This document shows, one piece after another, positions 1-8,730 of a stretch of DNA of 64,000 nt. The position numbers were made by a program, and so were the translations under genes. Numbering within the stretch: the stretch's first letter is position 1; each line of letters opens with the position of its first letter. Below the pieces are notes generated by a model. It saw only the letters and a list, made by a program, of their open reading frames with translations, ran no database searches and was not told the DNA's origin. The DNA lies in the NCBI RefSeq assembly GCF_024055665.1, contig NZ_JAMXMC010000003.1, positions 1-64,000 of the forward strand. The letters run 5' to 3'. This DNA comes from Ideonella oryzae (GTDB lineage Bacteria; Pseudomonadota; Gammaproteobacteria; Burkholderiales; Burkholderiaceae_C).

Positions 1-166
1 CCCGGCCGGGGTCTACGAGTTCGTCAACAAGGACGGCGCCGACCAGCTGGTGATCAACGCCCAGAACTGCGTGCACTGCAAGACCTGCGACATCAAGGAC
101 CCGACCCAGAACATCGTCTGGGTGACGCCGGAAGGCGGCGGCGGCCCGAACTACGCGGGCATGTAA
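1..166 (+). CDS. Electron transfer flavoprotein-ubiquinone oxidoreductase, C-terminal fragment
   Basis: This is the last 54 codons of a gene that begins outside the window; the reading frame starts at base 2 and stops with TAA at 164-166. The visible peptide contains [13 protein letters not shown] followed by [16 protein letters not shown], the ferredoxin-like 4Fe-4S end of ETF-QO, the inner-membrane flavoprotein that passes electrons from electron transfer flavoprotein (fatty-acid and amino-acid dehydrogenases) to ubiquinone. Three of the four cluster cysteines are visible; the fourth lies upstream, outside the window. The family assignment rests on this short but very characteristic tail. 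Confidence 0.9.
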   Translation, partial: PAGVYEFVNKDGADQLVINAQNCVHCKTCDIKDPTQNIVWVTPEGGGGPNYAGM

Positions 167-218
167 GCCCAGCCAGCTCCCCGAGGGGAACGCCCCTCCC
201 AACCATGGCGCGCACTCG

Positions 219-2360
219 GTGAGAATGCGCGCCATGTCGTTTCTGCGTCGCTGGAGCCTGGCCCTGCCGGCCCATGGCATCAATGGCCTATCGGTCCTGC
301 TAGGCCTCGGGTTGGTGCACCTGGTGTGCTGGGCCCTGGGTGGCCCCGCGGCATCCCTGGCCGCCGTGTCGGGGGCCATCTTCACGAGCCTGCCCGACAC
401 CCCGCTGGCCCCGGCCCGCACCCGTCTGCGGGTGGCCACCGGCGCTCTGGTGGGCACGCTCTCCAGCGTCCTGGCGCTGAGCTTGAGCACGCACCCCGTT
501 GGCCTGGCCGTGCTGGTGGCGATGATCGGCGGTGTGTCGGCCATGGGCATGGCTTGGGGGGCCCGCGCCGGCCCGCTGACCTTCGTGCCCATCCTGGCCC
601 TGGTCTTCTCGCTGGCCCACCCACCGACGGCGGATGTCCATGAGATTGCCCGGCACACTCTGTGGACCCTGGTTGGCGCCATGCTCTATTGGGGCTGGGC
701 GCCCTGGGTGTCACGCCGCCTGCAGCCCCGGCTGCGGCAACTCGCCGTGGCCTCCGCCTTCCGGGCCCTGGGCGAGTTGCTGCGCGCCCGGGGCCAGTTG
801 CTGGCGCTGCCGGCGACTGACACCCCGGATGCCCAGGTCGCCCTCACCCACTGGATCATCCACCAGGCCGCGCTGGACGAGCAGATCCAGGCCGCCCGGG
901 ACCTGCTGTTCGAGGCCCAGCACCGCCCTGCCGCCCTGCGCCTGAGCGACGCCCTGCTCCAGGCCATCGAACTGCGCGACGCCCTGATGGTGAGCGAACT
1001 GGACCTGGCGGGGCTGGGCAAGGAAGACACCGCCCAGGCAACGCGTCAGGCGCTGGGGGATTGGCTGGGATCTCTGGGCGACGCCCTGGCGCGCCAGGCG
1101 CAGGCCCTGGAGCTGGCGGAGCCGCCACCGCCAGTGGAGGCCGACGCCCTGCAGGCCCGCCTGCGCTACAGCCTGAATCAGCTGGAAGGACTGACCCCCA
1201 ACCGCCTGGGGCACATCCTTCTGGGGCGTGGCGAACACCTGCTCAAGGACTTGGCCCGACTGCGCGCCGCCTTGGTCGAAGGCTCAGGGCAACCGCTGCC
1301 TCCGCGCGATGAACTGCTGCGCTTCATCAGCGCCGAAGGTTGGCCCCTGGCCTCGCTGGCTTCCCAGCTGCATTGGCATTCGCCCATCCTGCGACATGCC
1401 GTGCGCAGTGCGCTGGCCCTGACCGCGGCTTATGTGCTGGCCCTCTGGCTGCCCTGGACCTCACACCCGAACTGGCTGGTGCTGAGCGTGGCGGTGGTGC
1501 TGCGCGGCAACCTGGAACAAACCCTGTCGCGTCGGGATGCCCGGATCCTGGGGACGGTGCTGGGCTGCCTGTTGGTGCTGGCCTTGGCCGTCACCCATGT
1601 CACGGCGCTGAGCGATGTCATCTTCCTGCTCGCAGCAGGCACCGCCCACGCCTTCGTCAACCGCCGCTATCTGATCACCGCCACGGCCGCCACGGTCATG
1701 GCGCTGCTGCAGGCCCATCTGATGGCGCCAGAGGGTGGGTTCGGCGTCACCGAACGCCTGCTGGACACGGTGCTCGGCGCTGCCCTGGCCTGGGGCGCCA
1801 GCTACCTGTTCCCCTGGTGGGAATACCGCAGCATCCCGATGCTGGCCCAGCGCGCCCGGCGGGCGCTGGCGGCGTTGACCGAAGAAGGCCTGCGCTGGCC
1901 GGAGGCCGTGCACTCGGACCTGCCGATGCGCCTGGCGCGGCGCCAGGCCTACGACGCCATCGGCGCTCTGGCTCTGGCCGCCAGGCGCACCGCGGTGGAG
2001 CCCGAGACAGTGCGTCTGCCCCTGCGCACCCTGGCCGGCCTGCTGGCCCAATGCCATGTGCTGCTGGCACAGTTGTCGGGCATCCGGCGCCTGCTGAGCT
2101 ACCGGCAAGCCGAACTCGATCGCAGCCAGGTCGAGCCCGCTCTGCAAGCCCACGGAGCCGAAATTGCCCGCATCCTGCGCAGCCACCTGGAAGACGAACT
2201 GCCCCAGACCTGGCCTGCCCCCGCCCAGCCCCAGCCCACATCGGACTTCAACCAATGGCTGCTGCGGCGTCTGACCTTGGCCGAACTGGCTGCCTGCCGG
2301 GTGGCGCATGTGAACCACGAACTGGCCCGCGCGGCCCGCGCCCTGCGCCGCAGCCCTTGA
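219..2360 (+). CDS. FUSC-family inner-membrane protein (YccS/AaeB-like)
   Basis: The 713-residue protein has the duplicated architecture of fusaric-acid-resistance-type (FUSC/YccS) membrane proteins: a hydrophobic block at about residues 15-155, a long charged helical cytoplasmic stretch, a second hydrophobic block at about 390-545, and a cytoplasmic C-terminal domain. Family members are putative efflux components for aromatic acids or other compounds; no substrate can be read from the sequence. The start is uncertain: GTG 219, ATG 225 and ATG 234 are in frame, and a GGTGAG at 218-223 sits best for ATG 234. No membrane-fusion or outer-membrane partner gene is adjacent, so a complete efflux system is not shown here. 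It converges on the acyltransferase gene, with 12 bases between the stops. Confidence 0.8.
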   Translation: MRMRAMSFLRRWSLALPAHGINGLSVLLGLGLVHLVCWALGGPAASLAAVSGAIFTSLPDTPLAPARTRLRVATGALVGTLSSVLALSLSTHPVGLAVLVAMIGGVSAMGMAWGARAGPLTFVPILALVFSLAHPPTADVHEIARHTLWTLVGAMLYWGWAPWVSRRLQPRLRQLAVASAFRALGELLRARGQLLALPATDTPDAQVALTHWIIHQAALDEQIQAARDLLFEAQHRPAALRLSDALLQAIELRDALMVSELDLAGLGKEDTAQATRQALGDWLGSLGDALARQAQALELAEPPPPVEADALQARLRYSLNQLEGLTPNRLGHILLGRGEHLLKDLARLRAALVEGSGQPLPPRDELLRFISAEGWPLASLASQLHWHSPILRHAVRSALALTAAYVLALWLPWTSHPNWLVLSVAVVLRGNLEQTLSRRDARILGTVLGCLLVLALAVTHVTALSDVIFLLAAGTAHAFVNRRYLITATAATVMALLQAHLMAPEGGFGVTERLLDTVLGAALAWGASYLFPWWEYRSIPMLAQRARRALAALTEEGLRWPEAVHSDLPMRLARRQAYDAIGALALAARRTAVEPETVRLPLRTLAGLLAQCHVLLAQLSGIRRLLSYRQAELDRSQVEPALQAHGAEIARILRSHLEDELPQTWPAPAQPQPTSDFNQWLLRRLTLAELAACRVAHVNHELARAARALRRSP

Positions 2361-2372
2361 AGCCCAACCGCG

Positions 2373-3449
2373 CTAACGGCCCGCCACCACGTCGCCCCCC
2401 GCTGGACTTCGTGCATCCAGCCACCCGATGCAATGGCGTGTCCAGCCGGCCACCCGACTTTCCAGAAAGCGGAACGACAGTCCCGCCAGGAACAGACTGA
2501 TCGCGAACACCACCACCAGACCACAGAGATACCCCGCCACGCCTTGCGGCAGCCATGGCAGCAGGGGCTTGAGCACCAGATCGATGACGGCGAAATGCAG
2601 CAGGTAGAGCGAATAGGAGCGACGCCCTGCCAGCGACAGCAGCTTGACGTGCCAACCCTGTTGGAGCGCCCAGGCCATGCCGGCCCCCATCAGAAAGACA
2701 GGCAGCCAGAAGAAGGGTCGCGTGGTCAGCGATGTGAATTTGCCGAGGACGGCCAGCATCAGCCACAGCGCCAACACCGTCGCAATGACAGGCAGATGCG
2801 CCCGTTGGCGTTCCACCACCACCCGGTAAAGCGCCATGCCGAGCGGAAAGATCGGCGCCTGGGTCAGCAGGCTGTAGTAATAAAACATCTCCGCATCCGG
2901 GAGCCACGGTCGCAGCAGTGCCGTGGCGCCGACCCCGGCAGCGTAGAAGCCGAACGCCGTCAACACGCAGGCCAGCGGGGTCTTCAGGCGAGTCGCCAGC
3001 AGCGGGAAGAACAGGTAGAAGCTCATCTCAACTGCAATGCTCCAGCCCCCGGGCACGACCAGATTGATCGCGTGCACCGAAAAGCCATTGAGAAAGAGCG
3101 CCGTGAGCAGCACATCCCAGCCGTTGATCTGTGCGGGGTTCTGTCCTGACCACAGAACCGGCAGACCGTAGCCCAGCATTGCCAGCCAGAACACGGGCGC
3201 AATACGCAGGCCGCGTCGGAGGTAGAACTTCCGGAACGGGAGGCTTTCCCCCGCACGGGCGGCCCACATGTAGGACATGGTGAACGCGCTGATCAGGAAG
3301 AACAGCTGGACGCCAAGATTGCCGATCTGGACCCAGGACGCCACCCGCCCGGGCAGTTGGAAGGGAATGCTGGAATGGAACAGGACCACCAGCGAGATGG
3401 CCACGCCGCGCAGCGTATCCAGCGAAGACAAACGTTGTTGTTCTGACAT
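2373..3449 (-). CDS. Acyltransferase 3 (OafA/YrhL-type) membrane protein
   Basis: A 358-residue polytopic membrane protein with the AT3 signature at its N terminus: SLDTLRGVAISLVVLFHSS, giving the R-x10-H pair (R14, H25) typical of O-acyltransferases that decorate surface polysaccharides or other envelope molecules. About ten hydrophobic segments run through the rest, and there is no C-terminal SGNH domain. I chose ATG at 3449 because the AT3 signature begins within ten residues of it and GCAGG precedes it; the open frame upstream to 3578 lacks family features. No polysaccharide genes are nearby, so the acceptor is unknown. Confidence 0.85.
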   Translation of the reverse strand: MSEQQRLSSLDTLRGVAISLVVLFHSSIPFQLPGRVASWVQIGNLGVQLFFLISAFTMSYMWAARAGESLPFRKFYLRRGLRIAPVFWLAMLGYGLPVLWSGQNPAQINGWDVLLTALFLNGFSVHAINLVVPGGWSIAVEMSFYLFFPLLATRLKTPLACVLTAFGFYAAGVGATALLRPWLPDAEMFYYYSLLTQAPIFPLGMALYRVVVERQRAHLPVIATVLALWLMLAVLGKFTSLTTRPFFWLPVFLMGAGMAWALQQGWHVKLLSLAGRRSYSLYLLHFAVIDLVLKPLLPWLPQGVAGYLCGLVVVFAISLFLAGLSFRFLESRVAGWTRHCIGWLDARSPAGGDVVAGR

Positions 3450-3588
3450 CCGGTACCTGCTGCGACTGCGATGTGGCCCCCGACGATCGCGCCCGCGCAA
3501 GTTGCGCATCCCCGCCATCGGTCCGAGCGCCAACCATATCCGGACCCGCCCCCTTGAAACCTCAGCGCTCGTCCGCAAATGTCATGAC

Positions 3589-3933
3589 ATGAGCACGATG
3601 CACGCCTTTGTCCTTCCTCCGCATCTGAAGCCGGTGGCTGAGACTGCGGCCCTGCTGCAGCGGCTGGAGGCCCCGCCTTTGCAGGTGAGCCCGGCCCAGT
3701 ACCGGCAGGTGGTGCAGCAATTGCAGCAACAGCTGGCAGATCTTGGCATGGACGACGCCCTCGACAAGCTGCTCCAGGCCTTCCCGGCCGCAGCGGTGGT
3801 GTACGAGAACCTGCACTACGAACAGGCGGGATTGTGCCGGGCACCGTTGGAAGCCTCTCTCAATGCGGAGTTGAGCGCAGCAGCCGTGATCCGTGCCATC
3901 CGTGCGGGTGCGGGCCGACCGCCAGTGGCCTGA
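3589..3933 (+). CDS. Hypothetical protein, 114 residues
   Basis: I do not recognise this protein. It starts at ATG 3589 (a second ATG is at 3598), is mostly helical and soluble-looking, and has a Gln-rich stretch VVQQLQQQLADLG near residue 40. There is no signal peptide, membrane segment or cysteine cluster; one Cys lies near residue 83. It is divergent from the acyltransferase gene, with a 139-base gap, and 28 bases upstream of the GNAT gene, so the two rightward genes could be co-transcribed. The open frame extends upstream to 3277, but that part is antisense to the acyltransferase and is not taken as coding. Confidence 0.55.
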   Translation: MSTMHAFVLPPHLKPVAETAALLQRLEAPPLQVSPAQYRQVVQQLQQQLADLGMDDALDKLLQAFPAAAVVYENLHYEQAGLCRAPLEASLNAELSAAAVIRAIRAGAGRPPVA

Positions 3934-3961
3934 GGGGCCATGAACGTGGCAGGATGGCGTC

Positions 3962-4552
3962 ATGGCCGATCCTGCCTCGCATCTCCGCACTGTGCCGCTC
4001 AACCCGGAGCGTTGGTCTGATCTGGAAGATCTCTTCCAGGCCCGGGGTTGCGCCCAGGCGCGCACCTGCTGGTGCATGTACTACCGACGCAGCGGTGAAC
4101 CGGTGGTCCCGGAGGGCCGGCGCAAGGCCGATGTGAACCACGACGAGTTCCAGGCCCTGGTGGCTGCCGGCACCTTCACGGGCCTGCTGGCCTACGAAGG
4201 TCCTCTGGTCGTCGGCTGGTTATCCCTCGGCCCGCGTGAGGACTTCGCCAAGCTGGCCCGTTCTCCGGTGATGAAACCGGTGGACGACCAACCGGTCTGG
4301 TCGGTGATCTGCTTCGTCGTGCGGCCCACACACCGGGGCCTGGGCGTGGCCCGCACACTGCTGCGTGCCGCCAAGCAGGAGGCCCAAAGGCGTGGCGTGA
4401 CCCTGGAGGCCTACCCGGTCGACAAGCCCGGCCCGCTGGAAGACGACAACCTCTGGTTTGGACCGGTTTCTCTCTACGCCGAGGCCGGCTTCACCGAAGT
4501 GGCCCGGCGCAAGCCGGAGCGGCCGGTGATGCGCTGGTGCAGCAAGATCTGA
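3962..4552 (+). CDS. GNAT-family N-acetyltransferase
   Basis: The 196-residue protein carries the acetyl-CoA-binding motif A of GNAT enzymes at about residues 118-145, with R-G-L-G-V-A at 125-130, preceded by the core strand SVICFVV. The N-terminal part has a cysteine cluster (C30, C36, C38) in GCAQARTCWCMYYRR, a pattern I associate with a common uncharacterised GNAT subgroup. The acceptor substrate is unknown. The start at 3962 has CAGGAT six bases upstream, which could be a poor SD or a -10 element of a leaderless transcript. The stop codon abuts the stop of the convergent lipoprotein gene in the palindrome CTGATCAG. Confidence 0.85.
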   Translation: MADPASHLRTVPLNPERWSDLEDLFQARGCAQARTCWCMYYRRSGEPVVPEGRRKADVNHDEFQALVAAGTFTGLLAYEGPLVVGWLSLGPREDFAKLARSPVMKPVDDQPVWSVICFVVRPTHRGLGVARTLLRAAKQEAQRRGVTLEAYPVDKPGPLEDDNLWFGPVSLYAEAGFTEVARRKPERPVMRWCSKI

Positions 4553-4882
4553 TCAGTTCTTGCTCCAGCCCTTGTCCGTCAAGCATTTGTCCACTATTAC
4601 CTCTCGCGGCTGAAGGTTGTCGTCACGCTGGGATTCTGGAACAAACTGCCCCGGCGTGTTGGTGCACTGCCGCGATGCACCTGATCCAGAACATTCCGTG
4701 TGCGGAGCGTTGCGGATGGCGGGCATCTTCACCCACTTGGGCGGCAAGGCCTGCAAGGCGGCCTGTTCGCAGACTTGACGATCCTGCACCAGTGCTTCTG
4801 GCGAAGCGCCCAACTTGTTCCAACCGGGGCTGGCGCATGCCCCCACCAACAGAACCAGAGGCAAAGAAACCCAACGCAGCAT
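4553..4882 (-). CDS. Small lipoprotein of unknown function
   Basis: A 109-residue protein with a short signal peptide and lipobox LVGAC (C16), so it is probably anchored to the outer membrane. The mature part has four further cysteines (in QVCEQ, HTECSG, RQCTN and DKCLT), which could make two periplasmic disulfides. No domain is recognised. The start is well supported: an AGGAGA ribosome binding site lies about eight bases upstream. It lies downstream of the eut genes on the same strand but 102 bases from eutC, so co-transcription is possible but not shown. Confidence 0.75.
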   Translation of the reverse strand: MLRWVSLPLVLLVGACASPGWNKLGASPEALVQDRQVCEQAALQALPPKWVKMPAIRNAPHTECSGSGASRQCTNTPGQFVPESQRDDNLQPREVIVDKCLTDKGWSKN

Positions 4883-4984
4883 GTGTCATCTCCTGTGAGT
4901 GTTGGACAAAAAGCGAGCTTGGCCGCCGACGACCATGCTATCGGGCCAATGGCACTTGAACTTCCTTCTTTGGAGGGAAGCCCC

Positions 4985-5761
4985 CTAAGGCACAGGGCTG
5001 TAAGGCAAAGATCGTTCGTCGCTGCAATCCTTCAAACCCACGCCCGTCAGCTGCAGCTTGCGCGCAGCCTGGGCCAGCCACCACAGCTTGCGCGCTGCCT
5101 CTGCCGGGGGCAGGCCCTCCGGTCGCACATTGGACAGGCAGTTGCGTTCAGCATCGGTGCGACCGACGCGCGGGGCGTGCGTCAGGTAGATACCCAGGCT
5201 GTCCGGCGAACTGAGGCCCGGCCGTTCGCCGATCAGCATGGCCACCTGCGCCGCGCCCAGGCGGGCGCCGATGTCGTCGCCCAGCGCCACGCGAGCCTGG
5301 GTGGCCACCACCAGCGGGCCCAGCGTCCAGCCCTCGGGCAGTTGGGCCAGCACCTCGGCCACCAAGGGCGCCGCCTGGCGCTCGATGGCGGCGGCCGACA
5401 GGCCATCGCCGATCACCAGCAGCAAGTCGCAGGGGGCCGCCACGCCCCCCTGATCCAGCATCCGGGCGCTGGCGGCCGACAGCCGGCGCCCCAGGTCCGG
5501 CCGCAGCAGGTAGGTGGCGCGGTCGGGTGCCGCGCTCTGCACCGTGAGCACCGGCGGGCCGCCCAGCACGGCCAGACGGGCGCTCAGGGCCGGCACATCC
5601 AGGGGCAGATGCACGGCGTCGCGCGCCTGGGCGTGGGCCGCGCCAAAGGCCAGTAACTCTCGCGTGGGCAGGCTGCCCCCCGCGCGGCCCAGCCCCACCC
5701 GCGCCGGCGTCTGGGCGCGCAGCCCGGCCCAGGGGTCGGGACGGACGAGGTCGTTGGCCAT
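4985..5761 (-). CDS. eutC: Ethanolamine ammonia-lyase small subunit
   Basis: EutC is the light subunit of adenosylcobalamin-dependent ethanolamine ammonia-lyase, which turns ethanolamine into acetaldehyde and ammonia. This copy has 258 residues, shorter than the roughly 295 of E. coli at the N terminus. Recognisable stretches are ARVGLGRAGGSLPTRELL near residues 20-40, the cobalamin-contacting LLVIGDGLSAAAIERQAAP near the middle, and GERPGLSSPDSLGIYLTHAP near the end. ATG 5761 is the start because GGAGGGG sits six bases before it; the in-frame TTG at 5776 would place translation inside eutB. It follows eutB with one base between stop and start, so the two subunits are translationally coupled. 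Confidence 0.95.
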   Translation of the reverse strand: MANDLVRPDPWAGLRAQTPARVGLGRAGGSLPTRELLAFGAAHAQARDAVHLPLDVPALSARLAVLGGPPVLTVQSAAPDRATYLLRPDLGRRLSAASARMLDQGGVAAPCDLLLVIGDGLSAAAIERQAAPLVAEVLAQLPEGWTLGPLVVATQARVALGDDIGARLGAAQVAMLIGERPGLSSPDSLGIYLTHAPRVGRTDAERNCLSNVRPEGLPPAEAARKLWWLAQAARKLQLTGVGLKDCSDERSLPYSPVP

Positions 5762-5762
5762 C

Positions 5763-7154
5763 TCAAACCCCTCCAAAATGCTGCAGCAGCGGGTGCGCCG
5801 GTGTCACCGGCAGCAACTGACCCGCCTCGTCGGTCAGCCCCATGCGCTGCAGCCAGGCCTCGAATTCCGGGGCCCGCTTCAGGCCCAGCACCTGGCGCAG
5901 CATCAGCGCGTCGTGGAAGGAGGTGCTCTGGTAGTTGAGCATCACGTCGTCCGCCCCCGGCACGCCGATCAGGAAGGTCACGCCCGCCGCGCTCAGCAGG
6001 GTCATCAGCGTGTCCATGTCGTCCGAATCGGCCTCGGCGTGGTTGGTGTAGCAGACGTCGCAGCCGATGGGCAGGCCCAGCAGCTTGCCGCAGAAGTGGT
6101 CCTCCAGCCCGGCACGGATGATCTGCTTGCCGTCGTAGAGGTATTCCGGCCCGATGAAGCCGACCACCGTGTTGCAGATCATCGGCTCGAAGGCGCGGGC
6201 CACCCCGTAGGCGCGGGCCTCGCAGGTCTGCTGGTCCACACCGTGGTGGGCATTGGCCGACAGGGCCGAGCCCTGCCCCGTCTCGAAGTACATGACGTTG
6301 TCGCCCAGCGTGCCGCGCTTCAGGCTCAGGGCCGCCTCGCGCGCCTCACGCAGCACCGCCAGGTCGATGCCGAAGCTGCGGTTGGCCGCCTCGGTGCCGG
6401 CGATGGACTGGAACACCAGGTCCACCGGCGCGCCCTGCTCCATCGCCTTGATCTGGTTGGTGACGTGGGTGAGCACGCAGGACTGGGTCGGGATCTCGAA
6501 GCGCCGGATCACCTCGTCCATCAGCTGCATCAGCCCGGTCAGCGGGCCCAGCCCGTCGCCGGCCGGGTTGATGCCGATGACCGCATCCCCCACGCCGTAG
6601 AGCAGCCCGTCCAGCGTGGAGATGGCGATGCCGCGGGCGTCGTCGGTCGGGTGGTTGGGCTGCAGGCGCATGGCCATGCGCCCCGGCAGACCCAGGGTGT
6701 TGCGAAAGCGGGTGATGACCCGGCAGCGCCGGGCGACCAGGATCAGGTCCTGGTTGCGCATCAGCTTGCTGACGGCCGCCGCCATCTCGGGCGTGATGCC
6801 GGCGCGTACCCGGCTCAGCGCCGCTTCGCCATCCGGTGCCACCGCCTGGATCAGCAGCCAGTCGCGGAAATCGCCCACGGTGAGGTGGGCGATCTCCGCG
6901 AAGGCTGCCTCGTCATGGCGGTCCAGGATCAGGCGCGTGACCTCGTCTGCCTCGTAGGGGATCAGCGCCTCGTTCAGGAAGGTGCGCAGCGGCAGCTCGG
7001 CCAGCGCCATGCGGGCGGCCATGCGCTCGGCAGCGCTCGCGGCCGCCAGGCCGGCCAGCACATCGCCCGAACGCAACGGGCTGGCCTTGGCGAGCAGGGT
7101 CTTCAGGTCCGCAAAGGACCAGACCTGCCCGCCCAGGGTGTGGGTGTATGCCAT
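5763..7154 (-). CDS. eutB: Ethanolamine ammonia-lyase large subunit
   Basis: EutB is the heavy, active-site subunit of coenzyme-B12-dependent ethanolamine ammonia-lyase. The 463-residue product is close to the usual 453-465 and contains the TIM-barrel landmarks of the family, including DGLLYGVGDAVIGINPAGD, LTHVTNQIKAMEQGAPVDL, YFETGQGSALSANAHHGVDQ and LPIGCDVCYTNHAEADSDD. It lies between the permease gene (16 bases upstream) and eutC. No shell-protein, EutA reactivase or aldehyde-dehydrogenase genes are next to it, so this is the short non-microcompartment form of the pathway seen in many proteobacteria; acetaldehyde must be oxidised by enzymes encoded elsewhere. Confidence 0.97.
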   Translation of the reverse strand: MAYTHTLGGQVWSFADLKTLLAKASPLRSGDVLAGLAAASAAERMAARMALAELPLRTFLNEALIPYEADEVTRLILDRHDEAAFAEIAHLTVGDFRDWLLIQAVAPDGEAALSRVRAGITPEMAAAVSKLMRNQDLILVARRCRVITRFRNTLGLPGRMAMRLQPNHPTDDARGIAISTLDGLLYGVGDAVIGINPAGDGLGPLTGLMQLMDEVIRRFEIPTQSCVLTHVTNQIKAMEQGAPVDLVFQSIAGTEAANRSFGIDLAVLREAREAALSLKRGTLGDNVMYFETGQGSALSANAHHGVDQQTCEARAYGVARAFEPMICNTVVGFIGPEYLYDGKQIIRAGLEDHFCGKLLGLPIGCDVCYTNHAEADSDDMDTLMTLLSAAGVTFLIGVPGADDVMLNYQSTSFHDALMLRQVLGLKRAPEFEAWLQRMGLTDEAGQLLPVTPAHPLLQHFGGV

Positions 7155-7170
7155 GCCAGCCAGTATCCGC

Positions 7171-8565
7171 TCAGCCTTGGGTCTGCACCACCTCGACGCT
7201 GACCACGGTCAGCTCGGCCACCGCGGCGCGGCGCTGGGCGGTGAAGAAGTGGAAGTACACCCAGGCCACCGCCATGGCGCCCAGGAAAATGGCGCTCAGC
7301 AGCGTGTTGAACCAGACCATGGTGATCAGGCAGCCCACCGCCAGCACCAGGGCGATGGCCGGCAGCACCGGGTAGCCGATGGCCGGGAAGGGACGGGCCA
7401 GGCCCGGCTCCTTGCGGCGCAGCACGAACAGGCTGGCCATGGACATGATGTACATGACGATGGCGCCCAGAACCGACATGGTGACGATGTTGGCCGTCAG
7501 CGGCTGGCCGCCGATCACGATCAGCTGGTCGCTGAAGATGGCCAGGATGCCCACCACGCCGCCCGCCAGCACGCCCACCCAGGGGGTACCGAAGCGCGGG
7601 TGCACCGCCGCCAGGAAGCCCGGCAGGTAGCCCGAGCGGGCCAGCGCGAAGATCTGGCGCGAGTAGCCCAGGATGATGCCGTGGAAGGAGGCGATCAGGC
7701 CGAACAGGCCGATCCACACCAGCATGTGCAGCCAGCCGCTGTGCTCACCCACGATCATCTTCATGGCCTGCGGCAGCGGGTCGTTGATGTTGGAGAGCTT
7801 GGTCCAGTCGCCCGCGCCGCCAGCCAGGAACATCACGCCGGCCGCCAGGACCACCAGGGTCAGGATGCCGCCGATGTAGGCACGCGGGATGGTGCGGTGC
7901 GGGTCCTTGGCCTCTTCCGCGGCCATGGCCACGCCCTCGATGGCCAGGAAGAACCAGATAGCGAACGGGATGGCCGCGAAAATGCCCGACCAGGCGGCAG
8001 GGCTGAAGGTGTCCGAACCCGCCCAGCCCTTGGCCGCGAAGTGGGCCACCGAGAAGCCCGGTGCCACCACGCCCATGAAGACCAGCAGCTCGAAGATGGC
8101 CAGGATGGTGACGAACAGCTCGAAGGTGGCCGCCGTCTTCACGCCGACGATGTTCAGCGCCATGAAGACCAGATAGGCCCCCACCGCCACCCATTTGGGG
8201 TCCAGCGCCGGGAACTGCACATTCAGGTAGGCGCCGATGGCCAGCGCAATGGCCGGCGGCGCGAAGACGAATTCCACCAGCGTGGCGAAACCAGCGATGA
8301 AGCCGCCGGTGGGGCCGAAGGCGCGCTGCGCATAGGCGAACGGGCCGCCCGCATGAGGGATGGCGGTGGTCAGCTCGGTGAAGCTGAAGATGAAGGTCGT
8401 GTACATGGCCGCCACCAGGATGGTGGCCACCAGGAAGCCCAGCGTGCCGGCGCTGGCCCAGCCGTAGCTCCAGCCGAAGTACTCGCCAGAGATGACCAGA
8501 CCGACGGCCAGGCCCCACAGGTGCCAGGCGTTGAGCGCCGGCTTCAGTTGCCCAGGTTGACTCAT
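7171..8565 (-). CDS. eat: Ethanolamine permease, APC superfamily
   Basis: A 464-residue amino acid/polyamine/organocation-type carrier with about twelve hydrophobic segments. The N-terminal AVGLVISGEYFGWSYGWASAG is typical of the ethanolamine permease subfamily, and the position directly before eutB fits uptake of the substrate for EutBC across the inner membrane. ATG 8565 is chosen because GAGGAG lies about nine bases upstream and the family homology begins there; the frame is open to 8640. It is the first gene of an eat-eutB-eutC operon read leftward from the region shared with the divergent regulator. Confidence 0.93.
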   Translation of the reverse strand: MSQPGQLKPALNAWHLWGLAVGLVISGEYFGWSYGWASAGTLGFLVATILVAAMYTTFIFSFTELTTAIPHAGGPFAYAQRAFGPTGGFIAGFATLVEFVFAPPAIALAIGAYLNVQFPALDPKWVAVGAYLVFMALNIVGVKTAATFELFVTILAIFELLVFMGVVAPGFSVAHFAAKGWAGSDTFSPAAWSGIFAAIPFAIWFFLAIEGVAMAAEEAKDPHRTIPRAYIGGILTLVVLAAGVMFLAGGAGDWTKLSNINDPLPQAMKMIVGEHSGWLHMLVWIGLFGLIASFHGIILGYSRQIFALARSGYLPGFLAAVHPRFGTPWVGVLAGGVVGILAIFSDQLIVIGGQPLTANIVTMSVLGAIVMYIMSMASLFVLRRKEPGLARPFPAIGYPVLPAIALVLAVGCLITMVWFNTLLSAIFLGAMAVAWVYFHFFTAQRRAAVAELTVVSVEVVQTQG

Positions 8566-8634
8566 TGCGTTCACTCCTCGCTCGATGCAATGGCGTGATG
8601 GTCCGCATCCGGGCCGGGGCGGTCTATCGCAAAT

Positions 8635-8648
8635 CGGCAAGCTTGCCG
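8635..8648. promoter_or_regulatory. Perfect 14-base palindrome in the eut control region
   Basis: CGGCAAGCTTGCCG reads identically on both strands. It lies roughly central between the divergent eat and regulator genes and 37 bases upstream of the sigma-54-type element, so it could be an operator or an upstream activator site. It could also be a chance palindrome around a HindIII-type core. Confidence 0.35.
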
Positions 8649-8684
8649 CGACGCGCCCGGCCCGCCCCGGTCAGGCAGATCGGG

Positions 8685-8700
8685 TGGCACATGGCTTGCT
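8685..8700 (+). promoter_or_regulatory. Candidate sigma-54 (-24/-12) promoter of the eut regulator gene
   Basis: TGGCAC at 8685-8690 and TTGCT at 8696-8700, five bases apart, match the RpoN consensus TGGCAC-N5-TTGCW exactly and point toward the AraC-type gene starting at 8731. Initiation would be expected near 8710, leaving a leader of about 20 bases. This would tie expression of the ethanolamine regulator to nitrogen status through an enhancer-binding protein not encoded in this window. Confidence 0.6.
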
Positions 8701-8730
8701 GGTGATGAACGCAGTCCCTCGCATCACGCC

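Noticed and set aside
4940-4984. A sigma-54 promoter (TGGCACTTGAACTTCC) and a terminator after eutC
   Set aside because: The -12 half lacks the TTGC core, no gene lies in that direction at the right distance, and the nearby CTTCC/GGAAG inverted repeat has no T-run.
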